In this document: piece by piece, positions 20,043 through 28,834 of the stretch
Layout: the number at the start of each line of letters is the position of its first letter
Numbering within the stretch: position 1 is the stretch's first letter
NCBI RefSeq assembly: GCF_011682065.1
Contig: NZ_VUYU01000016.1
Coordinates: 62,001 to 126,000, forward strand
Source of the DNA: Massilia rubra
GTDB lineage: Bacteria; Pseudomonadota; Gammaproteobacteria; Burkholderiales; Burkholderiaceae_D
Reading direction: 5' to 3'
Length of the DNA stretch: 64,000 nt
Notes under the pieces: generated by a model
Told to the model about the DNA's origin: nothing
The model's database searches: none
Seen by the model: only the letters and a program-made list of their open reading frames with translations
Program-made: the position numbers and the translations under genes

Positions 20043-21146
20043 ATGAAAAATTTTAGCACAGTCGGCGTCCGCGTAGCGGTTGTGGCGCTTTTTGCGGGAC
20101 TGCTCGCAGCCCCGACCCAAGCGGCCACCTGCGAATTCCGGCCCAACGCTCCTGACCAGCACGTTGTGGTCAAGGGCGATACCTTGTGGGACATTTCCGG
20201 CAAGTTCTTGCAGCACCCGTGGTGCTGGCCCCAGGTGTGGGGTTTGAACAAGGAAGAAATCCGCAATCCGCACTGGATTTATCCGGGTCAGATCGTTTAC
20301 TTCGACCGCAAGAACAACCGCTTGTCGCTGTCCCGTCCGGGTAGCGGCGATGGCTCGGGCAGCGCCAATGGCACCTTGCGCCTGTCGCCCCAGATCCGTA
20401 CCGAAGGCTTGGGCAAGGATGCGATCCAGGCCATTCCGGCCGGCGTGATCGAGCCGTTCCTGTCGCAGCCGCTGATCGTCGAAGCCGACGAACTGAAGGG
20501 CTCGCCGCGCATCGCCGCGGCCCAGGATGGCCACGTCTTCCTCGGCCAGGACGACAAGATTTATGTGCGCGGCGACCTCAAGGGCGGCAGTTCCTTCCAG
20601 GTATTCCGTCCGGGCACCCCGCTCAAGGATCCGGAAACCGGCAAGCTGCTCGCCTATGAAGCGGTGTACCTGGGCACGGCCAAGCTGTTCGCCGAAGCCA
20701 AGCCGGGCGTGGACGCGCACACCTTCGTGGTGGCCAGTTCCAAGCAGGAAATCGGCGTGGGCGACCTGTTGATTCCGGCGCCGCCGACCGTCATCCGCAA
20801 CTACATGCCGCACCCGCCCGATCAAAAGGTCGACGCGCGCATCATGGGCATCTATTCGGGCGTGACGCATGCCGGCCAGAACCAGGTGGTCAGCGTTAAT
20901 CGCGGCAAGCTTGACGGAATCGATATCGGCACCGTGCTGCAGTTGTACACTCTGGGCAGAACGGTGCCCGACCCGGGCGCGCCGAAAGGGGGCATCCTGG
21001 GCACCAAGAAGACGATGATCAAGTTGCCTGACGAGCAGTCCGGCACCTTGTTCATTTTCCGTGTGTTCAACCGTGTATCGTACGGCTTGATCATGCAGGT
21101 AACCGACCCGGTGAAAATCGGCGACGTGGCCAGATCACCGGAGTAA
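20043..21146 (+). CDS. Exported LysM peptidoglycan-binding protein
   Basis: This 367-residue protein has a signal peptide (about 1-27, ending in APTQA) and an N-terminal LysM domain (about 38-92, KGDTLWDISGKFLQHPWCWP to YPGQIVYF). A large C-terminal region without a recognised domain follows. It sits immediately upstream of dprA as in many Burkholderiales. It probably binds septal or mature peptidoglycan in the periplasm. The ATG at 20043 was chosen because it places the signal peptide at the start; an upstream in-frame ATG at 19977 adds 22 residues that do not fit a leader. Confidence 0.87.
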   Translation: MKNFSTVGVRVAVVALFAGLLAAPTQAATCEFRPNAPDQHVVVKGDTLWDISGKFLQHPWCWPQVWGLNKEEIRNPHWIYPGQIVYFDRKNNRLSLSRPGSGDGSGSANGTLRLSPQIRTEGLGKDAIQAIPAGVIEPFLSQPLIVEADELKGSPRIAAAQDGHVFLGQDDKIYVRGDLKGGSSFQVFRPGTPLKDPETGKLLAYEAVYLGTAKLFAEAKPGVDAHTFVVASSKQEIGVGDLLIPAPPTVIRNYMPHPPDQKVDARIMGIYSGVTHAGQNQVVSVNRGKLDGIDIGTVLQLYTLGRTVPDPGAPKGGILGTKKTMIKLPDEQSGTLFIFRVFNRVSYGLIMQVTDPVKIGDVARSPE

Positions 21147-21153
21147 TACCGCC

Positions 21154-22284
21154 GTGCAAGACACGGACCCCGCCACCCCCCGCAGCCAGGCCGAGCGCCT
21201 GGCGGCCTGGGTACGCCTGGAGCAGACGCCGGGCGTGGGGGCCGTGACGGCGCAGCGCCTGCTTGCGCGCTTTTCCACCCCGCAATCCATCTTCAGCGCT
21301 TCCCACCTGGCCTTGCGCGAAATTGTTTCCGACAGCGTCGCGCGCGCCGTGTGCGAGCCCATGCCGGACGCCTGCGCCGCCTACCTCGACACCGTATTCG
21401 ACTGGCTGGCCGACCCCGACCACCACCTCCTCACCCTGGACGACCCCGCTTTTCCGCCACTGCTGCGCGAGCTGGCCATGCCGCCGCTGCTGTTGTACGC
21501 GTGCGGCCGGGTCGCGTTGTTGTCGGCGCCGGCCGTGGCCATCGTCGGCAGCCGCAATGCGACCGGGCAGGGCGCGGCCAATGCGCGCGCCTTCGCCAGC
21601 GCGCTGAGCACGGCCGGCCTGACCATCGTGTCCGGCCTGGCGCTCGGGATCGATGCGGCCGCGCATGAGGGCGGCTTGCGCGGTCCGGGCTCGACCGTGG
21701 CCGTGACCGGCACCGGCGCCGACCGCATTTATCCGAGCCGCAACGAAGCGCTGGCGCGCCGCATTGCGCAAGAGGGTTGCGTGGTCAGTGAGTACCCGCT
21801 CGGCAGCGGGCCGACGCCCGGCAACTTCCCGCGCCGGAACCGCCTGATCAGCGGCATGTGCTGCGCCGTGCTGGTGGTCGAGGCGGCCGCCAACTCCGGT
21901 TCGCTGATCACGGCCAGGCTGGCGCTCGACCAGGGTCGCGAGGTGTTCGCCATTCCCGGCTCGATCCATGCGCCGCTCGCAAAAGGCTGCCACATCCTCA
22001 TCCGCGAGGGCGCCACCCTGGTCGACTGCGTCGACGACATCCTGATCCCGCTGCGCGTGGCGCCGCTGGCCACCCTGGCGCGCCAACCCGACAGCAGCGC
22101 ATCCTTGCATGCCGCGCAGCGCGCGCTGCTCGACGCGCTCGGCTACGATCCGGTCGGCGCCGATGCGCTCGGCGCGCTGGTCGGCTGCGATCCGGCCGTG
22201 CTGGCGGGCCGCTTGCTGGCGCTCGAACTTGCCGGTCATCTCGAACGATTGCCGGGCGGATTGTTCCAGCGTGTAAAGCGCTAA
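21154..22284 (+). CDS. dprA: DNA-processing protein DprA
   Basis: This 376-residue protein loads RecA on single-stranded DNA taken up in transformation. Visible are an N-terminal SAM-like region, the Rossmann-type DprA core (about 105-305) with GSRNATGQGAA, SGLALGIDAAAHEG and the PRRNRLISG region, and a C-terminal winged-helix-like domain (about 320-376). It begins 7 bp after the LysM gene, so they form one transcription unit, followed by smg. Confidence 0.95.
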   Translation: MQDTDPATPRSQAERLAAWVRLEQTPGVGAVTAQRLLARFSTPQSIFSASHLALREIVSDSVARAVCEPMPDACAAYLDTVFDWLADPDHHLLTLDDPAFPPLLRELAMPPLLLYACGRVALLSAPAVAIVGSRNATGQGAANARAFASALSTAGLTIVSGLALGIDAAAHEGGLRGPGSTVAVTGTGADRIYPSRNEALARRIAQEGCVVSEYPLGSGPTPGNFPRRNRLISGMCCAVLVVEAAANSGSLITARLALDQGREVFAIPGSIHAPLAKGCHILIREGATLVDCVDDILIPLRVAPLATLARQPDSSASLHAAQRALLDALGYDPVGADALGALVGCDPAVLAGRLLALELAGHLERLPGGLFQRVKR

Positions 22285-22360
22285 AAAATCGGGTCGGCGG
22301 GGCGCAAGAGGCGCACGGACGGGCTTGTGTTTTAGCGAACTTAACTGATAGAGTAGAGCC

Positions 22361-22825
22361 ATGTTCGATATCCTGGTCTACCTTTACGAGACGTACTACC
22401 GCCCCGATGCCTGCCCCGAGCCGGCCGCGTTGGCGCGTAAACTGTCCGCTGTCGGTTTCGACGATGTCGAGATCTCGGAAGCGCTCGTGTGGCTGACCGA
22501 CCTGACCGAAATGGCGGGCGACGAGGCGACCCTGGCGTTTACCTCGAGCGGCACGCGGTTTTACGTGCAGCGCGAATCCGACGCCCTGGGCAGTTCTGCG
22601 GTCGGCTTCATCCAGTTCCTCGAAAGCGCGGGCGTGCTCAGCCCCGTGCAGCGCGAAATCGTGATCGAACGCGCGCTGGCGCTGGAAGAGTCGCCGGTGG
22701 GCCTGGGCAAGCTCAAGATCATCGTGCTGATGCTGTTGTGGAGCCAGGGCAAGGAACCGGACGCGCTGATGTTCGACGACCTGTTCGGCTCCGACGACGA
22801 GCAGGCTCCGCGCTTGCTGCATTGA
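22361..22825 (+). CDS. smg: Smg family protein (DUF494)
   Basis: This 154-residue acidic helical protein starts [13 protein letters not shown], the conserved Smg start, and contains [16 protein letters not shown] and the ERALALEE segment. The family is found next to dprA and topA/topB across beta- and gammaproteobacteria. Its molecular role is unresolved. It follows dprA by 76 bp on the same strand. Confidence 0.93.
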   Translation: MFDILVYLYETYYRPDACPEPAALARKLSAVGFDDVEISEALVWLTDLTEMAGDEATLAFTSSGTRFYVQRESDALGSSAVGFIQFLESAGVLSPVQREIVIERALALEESPVGLGKLKIIVLMLLWSQGKEPDALMFDDLFGSDDEQAPRLLH

Positions 22826-23083
22826 GTCAGGCCGGCGCCGTCCGTATCAGGCCCGCCAGCGTCCCGTTTTCCCTTCCAAGCAACGCTTTTCCCCCGCTGC
22901 CGGCACGATTGTGGCTTTTGGCATGCAGTGGCTACTTGCGGACTTCCCGGCAACCCGCTTATCATTGGCCGCTCTATCGGGTTGTTACAATTTCGATATC
23001 AGGACGGCAAAATCCCGCCTGCTGCGGCCAAGCATGTATGATGCGCGGGCCGAACCACTTAATATAGTACGACGAGAAAACCT

Positions 23084-25756
23084 ATGACCAAAACCCTCAT
23101 CATCGCCGAGAAGCCCTCCGTCGCGAACGATATCGCCAAGACGCTGGGCGGCTTCACCAAGCACGATGAGTACTTCGAATCGGACGAATATGTCCTGTCG
23201 TCGGCCGTCGGCCACCTGCTGGAAATCGCGGTGCCGGAAGAGCACGACGTCAAGCGCGGCAAGTGGAGCTTTGCCCACCTGCCCATGATTCCGCCGTATT
23301 TCGCGCTCAACCCGATCGCCAAGACCGAGGCCCGCCTCAAGGTCTTGAACAAGCTGATCAAGCGCAAGGATGTCACCCAACTCATCAACGCATGCGATGC
23401 CGGGCGCGAAGGCGAGCTGATTTTCCGCCTGATCGCGCAAAACGCCAAGGCCAAGCAACCGATCAAGCGCCTGTGGCTGCAATCGATGACGCCGGGCGCG
23501 ATCCGCGACGGCTTCACGCAACTGCGCAGCGACGAAGAAATGCTGCCGCTGGCTGATGCCGCGCGCTGCCGCTCCGAAGCGGACTGGCTGATCGGCATCA
23601 ACGGCACCCGCGCCATGACCGCCTTCAACTCGAAGGAAGGCGGCTTCTACCTGACCACCGTGGGCCGCGTGCAAACGCCGACCCTGTCGATCGTGGTCGA
23701 GCGCGAAGACAAGATCAAGAAATTCATCTCGCGCGATTACTGGGAAGTGCGCGCCGAGTTCGTGTGCGCCGCCGGCGTGTACGAAGGGCGCTGGCTCGAC
23801 CAGGCCTTCAAGAAGGACGAGAACGACCCCGAGAAGCGCTCCGAGCGCCTGTGGAGCAAGGCCGCCGCCGACAGCATCGCCATGGCCTGCAAGGGCCGCC
23901 AAGGCAACGTAACGGAAGAATCGAAGCCGACCACCTCGATGGCGCCGGCCCTGTTCGACCTGACCAGCCTGCAGCGCGAAGCGAACGGCCGCTTCGGTTT
24001 TTCGGCCAAGAACACGCTCGGCCTGGCCCAGGCGCTGTACGAAAAGCACAAGGTGCTGACCTACCCGCGTACCGACTCGCGCCATCTGCCGGAAGACTAC
24101 GTCAACACCGTCAAGGACACCATGGTGAGCCTGGCGGAGAACAATAACTACCACCAGTTCGCCAAGCAGATCACCGACAAGGGCTGGGTCAAGCCGAACA
24201 AGCGCATTTTCGACAACACCAAGATCTCGGATCACTTCGCGATCATCCCGACCACCCTGGCGCCGAAGAATTTGTCGGAGCCGGAACAAAAGCTGTACGA
24301 CCTGGTGACGCGCCGCTTCATGGCCGTGTTCTTCCCGCCTGCGGAATTCCAGGTCACCACCCGCTTTACCGAAGTGTCCGGCCACCAGTTCAAGACTGAA
24401 GGCAAGGTCATGACCAATCCGGGCTGGCTGGCGATCTACGGCAAGGAAGCCTCGACCGACAGCGACAAGGACGACAACACCGGCGGCAACCTGGTGCCAG
24501 TGGCCAAGGGCGAAAAAGTGCAGACCGAAAAAGTCAGCCCGAACGCCCTGGTCACCAAGCCGCCCGCGCGCTACTCGGAAGCGACCTTGCTCTCCGCCAT
24601 GGAAGGCGCCGGCAAGCTGATCGACGACGACGAACTGCGCGACGCCATGGCCGGCAAGGGCCTGGGCACGCCGGCGACGCGCGCGGCCATCATCGAAGGC
24701 TTGCTGGGCGAGCGCTACCTGTTGCGCGAAGGGCGAGAACTGATTCCGACCGCCAAGGCATCCCAGCTGATGACCTTGTTGCGCGGCCTCGGCGTGAACG
24801 AGCTGACCGCGCCCGAACTGACCGGCGAATGGGAATACAAGCTGTCGCAAATGGAGAAGGGCAAGATTTCGCGTGACGAGTTCATGCGTGAAATTGCCCA
24901 GATGACGCAAATCATCGTCAAGCGCGCCAAGGAATACAACAACGACACGATTCCGGGCGACTACGCGACCCTGCACACGCCGTGCCCGAACTGCGGCGGC
25001 GTGGTCAAGGAAAACTACCGTCGTTTCGCCTGCACCAAGTGCGAATTCAACATGAGCAAGACGCCTGGAAGCCGCCAGTTCGAGATTGCCGAAGTTGAAG
25101 AGTTGCTGGAAAAACGCACGATCGGCCCGATGCAGGGATTCCGCTCGAAAATGGGGCGTCCGTTTGCCGCCATTTTGCGCATCGTGCGCGATGAAGACAT
25201 CAAGAATTGCAAACTTGAATTTGATTTCGGGCAAAACGACGACGGTGGCGAAGATGGCGAAGGCGTCGACTTCACCGGCCAGACCGCGCTCGGACCGTGC
25301 CCGAAATGCGCCGGCGGCGTGTTCGAGATGGGCCTGGCGTATGTGTGCGAGCACAGCGTAGCCAAGCCGAAGACCTGCGACTTCCGCAGCGGCCGCATCA
25401 TCTTGCAGCAAGAAATTTTGCCGGAACAAATGGTCAAGCTGCTCAACGACGGCAAGACCGACCTGATGCCGGGTTTTGTGTCGCAGCGCACGCGTCGTCC
25501 GTTCAAGGCCTTTTTGGTCAAGGGCAAGGATGGCAAGATCAGCTTCGAGTTCGAGGAACGCAAGGCCAAGGCGCCGGCTAAAGGCAAGGCTGCGGCGGTA
25601 GCCGATCCCGAGGGCGACGAGGCGGCGCCAGCCACCGCGAAAAAAGCCGCGCCGGCCAAGAAGGCGGCGGCTAAAAAAGCGCCTGCTAAAAAGGCAGCCG
25701 CCAAAAAACCGGCAGCCAAAAAAGCCGCCGTCAAGAAAGCGGTCGCGGAAGAATAA
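23084..25756 (+). CDS. topB: DNA topoisomerase III with lysine/alanine-rich C-terminal tail
   Basis: This 890-residue type IA topoisomerase has a Toprim domain (1-150, with EKPS and the DAGREGE acidic triad) and the nucleophile Tyr327 in LTYPRTDSRH. Domains II-IV extend to about 600. Two C-terminal zinc-ribbon-like segments (CPNCGG...CTKC near 635 and CPKCAGG...C near 745) follow. The last about 60 residues are a histone-H1-like tail of KKAA/PAKK repeats, probably for non-specific DNA binding. It relaxes negative supercoils and resolves recombination intermediates. The 258-bp gap upstream has -10-like sequences (TACAAT about 22987, TATGAT about 23037) but no clear -35. Confidence 0.95.
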   Translation: MTKTLIIAEKPSVANDIAKTLGGFTKHDEYFESDEYVLSSAVGHLLEIAVPEEHDVKRGKWSFAHLPMIPPYFALNPIAKTEARLKVLNKLIKRKDVTQLINACDAGREGELIFRLIAQNAKAKQPIKRLWLQSMTPGAIRDGFTQLRSDEEMLPLADAARCRSEADWLIGINGTRAMTAFNSKEGGFYLTTVGRVQTPTLSIVVEREDKIKKFISRDYWEVRAEFVCAAGVYEGRWLDQAFKKDENDPEKRSERLWSKAAADSIAMACKGRQGNVTEESKPTTSMAPALFDLTSLQREANGRFGFSAKNTLGLAQALYEKHKVLTYPRTDSRHLPEDYVNTVKDTMVSLAENNNYHQFAKQITDKGWVKPNKRIFDNTKISDHFAIIPTTLAPKNLSEPEQKLYDLVTRRFMAVFFPPAEFQVTTRFTEVSGHQFKTEGKVMTNPGWLAIYGKEASTDSDKDDNTGGNLVPVAKGEKVQTEKVSPNALVTKPPARYSEATLLSAMEGAGKLIDDDELRDAMAGKGLGTPATRAAIIEGLLGERYLLREGRELIPTAKASQLMTLLRGLGVNELTAPELTGEWEYKLSQMEKGKISRDEFMREIAQMTQIIVKRAKEYNNDTIPGDYATLHTPCPNCGGVVKENYRRFACTKCEFNMSKTPGSRQFEIAEVEELLEKRTIGPMQGFRSKMGRPFAAILRIVRDEDIKNCKLEFDFGQNDDGGEDGEGVDFTGQTALGPCPKCAGGVFEMGLAYVCEHSVAKPKTCDFRSGRIILQQEILPEQMVKLLNDGKTDLMPGFVSQRTRRPFKAFLVKGKDGKISFEFEERKAKAPAKGKAAAVADPEGDEAAPATAKKAAPAKKAAAKKAPAKKAAAKKPAAKKAAVKKAVAEE

Positions 25757-25769
25757 TCCGCCGCACCCC

Positions 25770-25873
25770 ATGCGGTGCCAGGTCTGACATTCGGACACGG
25801 GCCCGGCTGTTGAAATCGCATTTGCGGTATCTTCAGCCGGGCCCGTGTCCGTTTGTCAGACCTGGCACCGCAT
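25770..25873. repeat. 104-bp near-perfect palindromic element downstream of topB
   Basis: Arms of 40 bp at 25770-25809 and 25834-25873 are inverted repeats with two mismatches around a 24-nt AT-richer loop. The arms contain GGTGCCAGGTCTGACA and GGACACGGGCCCGGCTG. The CAGGTCTGAC core resembles the GGGGTCTGACC ends of the repeats at 4910-5303 and 50251-50726, but the arms are otherwise different. It may serve as the topB transcription stop. It looks like a MITE-like or REP doublet without a transposase. Confidence 0.82.
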
Positions 25874-25898
25874 TGGACATACACCGCGTTAGACCGGA

Positions 25899-26297
25899 AT
25901 GCCAATGAATATCGTTCATCTGACGTCACTCGCCAGGATCAATCCACCCGCAGCGGAAACCTCGATCGACCAGGTCGAAGCGCAATTGGGCATGCGCTTG
26001 CCCGATGCGTATCGGGCGCTGCTTGCATGTGCGAACGGTATCTGGTTCGACAACGGCCTGGTGGTGTATCCGCTCGACGATGTGATCGAGCGAAACCAGA
26101 CCCTGGAAGTGGGCGAATACGCGCCCGGTTATCTTGCCATTGGCGACGACAGTGGAGGACAGGCCGTCATGCTGTCGCTGGGATCCGGCACGGTCTTGCT
26201 GGTCGACATGGGAAGCATGGATCCCGACGACATGGCGCCGATCAGTCAGTCCCTGCCGTCCTGGATAGCCGACAAATGCCGGCTCCGGGTTAAGTGA
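25899..26297 (+). CDS. SMI1/KNR4 (SUKH) family protein
   Basis: This 132-residue protein matches the SMI1/KNR4 fold signature: an N-terminal helix then LGMRLPDAYRALLACANGIWF (residues about 30-50), YPLDDVIERNQ, and an IGDDSGGQAVML strand pair. In bacteria SUKH proteins often act as immunity proteins to polymorphic toxins or contact-dependent effectors, but no toxin gene is adjacent, so it may be an orphan immunity gene. A start at 25905 is equally plausible. It sits between a palindromic repeat and a truncated acetyltransferase gene, a sign of a rearranged site. Confidence 0.8.
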   Translation: MPMNIVHLTSLARINPPAAETSIDQVEAQLGMRLPDAYRALLACANGIWFDNGLVVYPLDDVIERNQTLEVGEYAPGYLAIGDDSGGQAVMLSLGSGTVLLVDMGSMDPDDMAPISQSLPSWIADKCRLRVK

Positions 26298-26300
26298 GCG

Positions 26301-26573
26301 ATGTGTAGAACAAGTGGCCACAATCTGTGGCCACCTTTCGGGCGCGTGGTGGTGCACGGTACAACCGCGGTGTTCGACCGCATCGAAACCTTCGCTCCGC
26401 ATCAACGCAAAGGCCTCGGCAGTGCATTGATGGCGGCGCTGGACCCGCTGGCGCAACAGGCCGGCGTGTCCGAGCGCCTGCTGGTCGCAACCGAGGCGGG
26501 ACGCTCGCTCTACCTGGCCCTGGGATGGCGCGTGCTGGCGCCGTATTCCACGGCCGTACTGGCCACGCGCTAG
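26301..26573 (+). pseudogene. GNAT acetyltransferase, C-terminal remnant
   Basis: A 90-codon frame encodes only the C-terminal half of a GNAT N-acetyltransferase: the acetyl-CoA loop as HQRKGLGSALMAAL and the closing LLVATEAGRSLYLALGW strand-helix. Full-length members of this group are more than twice as long. The missing N-terminal half is not found in other frames upstream, where the SMI1/KNR4 gene ends 4 bp earlier. Two GTGGCCAC palindromes (26314-26321, 26327-26334) mark the truncated end. Most likely a 5'-deleted remnant; expression as a short protein cannot be excluded. Confidence 0.65.
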
Positions 26574-26586
26574 CGCGGCTGGCTGG

Positions 26587-27606
26587 CTACCTGGCGTCGG
26601 CCATTCCCTTCAACAAAGCCGCATGAAACGCGTCCGGGTCCTGCATCTGCGGCGCGTGACCGAGCTTCGGGAACGACACCAGGGTCGCCTTCGGTATGTT
26701 TTGCGCGGCCTGCTTCATCAGCACCCGGTAGTTCCCCAGCCTTGGGCGCAGTTCCGGCGGGGCCAGGTCCTTGCCGATGGCGGTATTGTCTTGCTCGCCG
26801 ATCAGCAGCAGGGTCGGCATCTTCAATAGCGGAAATTCATACACGACCGGTTGCGTGTAGATCATGTCGTATATCAGCGCTGAATTCCACGCCACGATCT
26901 GCTTGCCCGGACCGCGGTTCATCCCGCCCAGCATCTGCACCCATTTCTCGTACTCGGGTTTCCATTGACCGACGTAGTACGTGTATTTTTCGTACTCGCG
27001 GATGCTCGACGCCGTCGTCTTCAATTCACGCTCGTACAATGTGTCGACATCGATGGACTGCACCCCAGCCGCCTTCCAGTCTTCCAGCCCGATCGGATTG
27101 ACCAGCACCAGTTGCGTCGTCTGCTCCGGGTACATCAACCCATAGCGCACCGCCAGCATGCCGCCGGTGGAGTGCCCGACGATGGCCGCCTGCCGGACCC
27201 CGAGCGATTCGAGCAGCGCACGCGTGTTGGCCGCCAGTTGCTGGAAGGTGTACTGGTAATGCGCCGGTTTGCTGGACTTGCAAAAGCCCACCTGGTCGGG
27301 CACCACTACCCGGTAGCCGGCATCGGCCAATACCTTGATGGTCGACTCCCAGGTGGCGCCGCAAAAGTTTTTCCCGTGTAGCAGGACTGCCGTATGTCCG
27401 TTCGGCGTGGCCGGTTTCACGTCCATGTAGGCCATGTGCAGCTTGGCTTTTTGCGAGGTGAACGCGAATTTCCGCACCGGCGCCGGGTAGCTGAAGCCTT
27501 CGAGTTCGGGACCGTAGCTTGCATCTTCGGCGGCGTGCGCGCCGGGCAGCGATATGAAAAGGGCGGTCGCGCACAGCAGGCGCGACAGACTGGAACGAGC
27601 AGGCAT
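26587..27606 (-). CDS. Exported alpha/beta hydrolase
   Basis: This 339-residue protein has a signal peptide (about 1-25, ending GAHA) and a classical alpha/beta hydrolase domain. The oxyanion region is LLHGKNFCGATW, the nucleophile elbow GHSTGG, an acidic residue lies in GEQDNTA, and the catalytic His is in KLGHAPQM. The substrate is not evident. It lies 70 bp downstream of the CoaD-HD gene on the same strand with no strong terminator between, so it may be the third gene of the TetR-controlled unit. The ATG at 27606 gives the signal peptide; frame extension further upstream overlaps the CoaD-HD gene. Confidence 0.87.
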   Translation of the reverse strand: MPARSSLSRLLCATALFISLPGAHAAEDASYGPELEGFSYPAPVRKFAFTSQKAKLHMAYMDVKPATPNGHTAVLLHGKNFCGATWESTIKVLADAGYRVVVPDQVGFCKSSKPAHYQYTFQQLAANTRALLESLGVRQAAIVGHSTGGMLAVRYGLMYPEQTTQLVLVNPIGLEDWKAAGVQSIDVDTLYERELKTTASSIREYEKYTYYVGQWKPEYEKWVQMLGGMNRGPGKQIVAWNSALIYDMIYTQPVVYEFPLLKMPTLLLIGEQDNTAIGKDLAPPELRPRLGNYRVLMKQAAQNIPKATLVSFPKLGHAPQMQDPDAFHAALLKGMADAR

Positions 27607-27676
27607 CGGAAGACTTCCTTGGCGAGTGGCGGAGTGCCGAGTGTAGCAGCCCGTCGTCGCGCCACCCCCGTATGAC

Positions 27677-28831
27677 TTAAGGGGATTCGCCCGCAAACGA
27701 CTGGCGCTCGCGCAGCGTTGCCAGTTCGCGCGCCAGGTTGTCGCGGGCGCGCTCGTTGTACAGGTCGGCGAAGTACGCATCCGGATACAGCGTGCCGGCG
27801 ACAGCCTGCGCGTGGAAATGCGCCAGGATGCGTTCGCGCCCGGCCAGGTAATCGATCTCCTCGATATGCTGGTACTCGGCCCGCACCGAACGCGCATAGC
27901 CATCGTACACATCGGCCGCCTGGCCCAGGATAGCCAGGTCCACGCCCTGCATCACGTCTTGCAGCGCATGGCGCGACGCCACCGGCGCCAGGTGCTCGGT
28001 GGCGCGGATCAGGCTCGCCACTTCAACCGCCACCGCACCGCCGTCCAGGCCTGAGGCGAGCCACAGCTGTGCGCTCTGTTCCTCGTTCGATCCGGCGCCG
28101 CTGCCGCCGCCATACACCGCGTCGTGGAACCAGAATGCCTTTTTCAGCACCGCCATCCGCGCCGCGCCGGCGCCGGCGTTGGCCGCCCACACCGTGATCT
28201 CGGTCAGCCCGTGCACCAGGTGATCGAGGTTGTGATACGGCCGCGAGCCGGAGCCGTACGCGCTCTCGCCGGTCAGGCGCGCGAACCAGGCGGCGGCGTT
28301 GGCGTCGTCGCTTGGCCACAGGCTGTCCCAGTCCTTGCGCAGCCAGTCCAGTATCCACGCCGCGTAGGCCGGCGCCGGCATGAACTGGCGCGTGGTCCAG
28401 TGCCAGCCGACCGGTCCTTGCAAGCCGCGCACAAAACTCGAACTGACCGACCCCAGGTCGCGCGGCGGCATCACGAACAGCGTTTTCGCGCCGTGCAGCA
28501 CATCGACGTTGGCTTGCTGGATCAGGTTTTCGTAATCGAAGTCGGAGGTGTTGCGGATGCCGCGAATCAGGAAGTCGATGCCCAGCCGCTTGGCCGCGCG
28601 CGCCGTGTAGTCGCCGCGCACCAGCACCACGCTGACATTGGTCCACCCTTGCGCGGCCACGCTGCGTTCGACGATGTCCTTGCGCGAGGCGACGTCGAAC
28701 TGCGGCTTTTTGAAGGGATTTTCGGAGATCAGCACAACGACTTCGTCGGCCAGTTCGCGCGCTTCGCCGATTACCCACAGGTGGCCATTGGTGATCGGGT
28801 CGAGCGTGCCGGAGAATGCGATTTTTTTCAA
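27677..28831 (-). CDS. CoaD (phosphopantetheine adenylyltransferase) fused to an HD-superfamily phosphohydrolase
   Basis: This 384-residue two-domain protein has, at residues 1 to about 165, a complete CoaD domain: FSGTLDPITNGHLWVI with the (T/H)xGH nucleotidyltransferase motif, LIRGIRNTSDFDYE and VSSSFVRGL. CoaD makes dephospho-CoA from 4'-phosphopantetheine and ATP. Residues from about 190 to 384 match the predicted metal-dependent HD phosphohydrolases (COG4339): RPYHNLDHL, FWFHDAVY, SNEEQSA, ATEHL and RAEYQHIEEIDY. Normal CoaD ends after domain one, so the fusion is notable. It starts 3 bp after the coaE-like gene. A role in CoA supply or quality control is inference. A housekeeping coaD presumably lies elsewhere. 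Confidence 0.88.
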   Translation of the reverse strand: MKKIAFSGTLDPITNGHLWVIGEARELADEVVVLISENPFKKPQFDVASRKDIVERSVAAQGWTNVSVVLVRGDYTARAAKRLGIDFLIRGIRNTSDFDYENLIQQANVDVLHGAKTLFVMPPRDLGSVSSSFVRGLQGPVGWHWTTRQFMPAPAYAAWILDWLRKDWDSLWPSDDANAAAWFARLTGESAYGSGSRPYHNLDHLVHGLTEITVWAANAGAGAARMAVLKKAFWFHDAVYGGGSGAGSNEEQSAQLWLASGLDGGAVAVEVASLIRATEHLAPVASRHALQDVMQGVDLAILGQAADVYDGYARSVRAEYQHIEEIDYLAGRERILAHFHAQAVAGTLYPDAYFADLYNERARDNLARELATLRERQSFAGESP

Positions 28832-28834
28832 GGT

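Noticed and set aside
22985-25798. Long minus-strand open frame opposite topB
   Set aside because: Shadow of topB; no domain, and its repeats merely mirror the topB Lys/Ala tail.
26327-26626. Second overlapping frame across the GNAT remnant
   Set aside because: It is the +1 shadow of the GNAT frame; the GNAT motif GLGSAL is only in the frame at 26301-26573.
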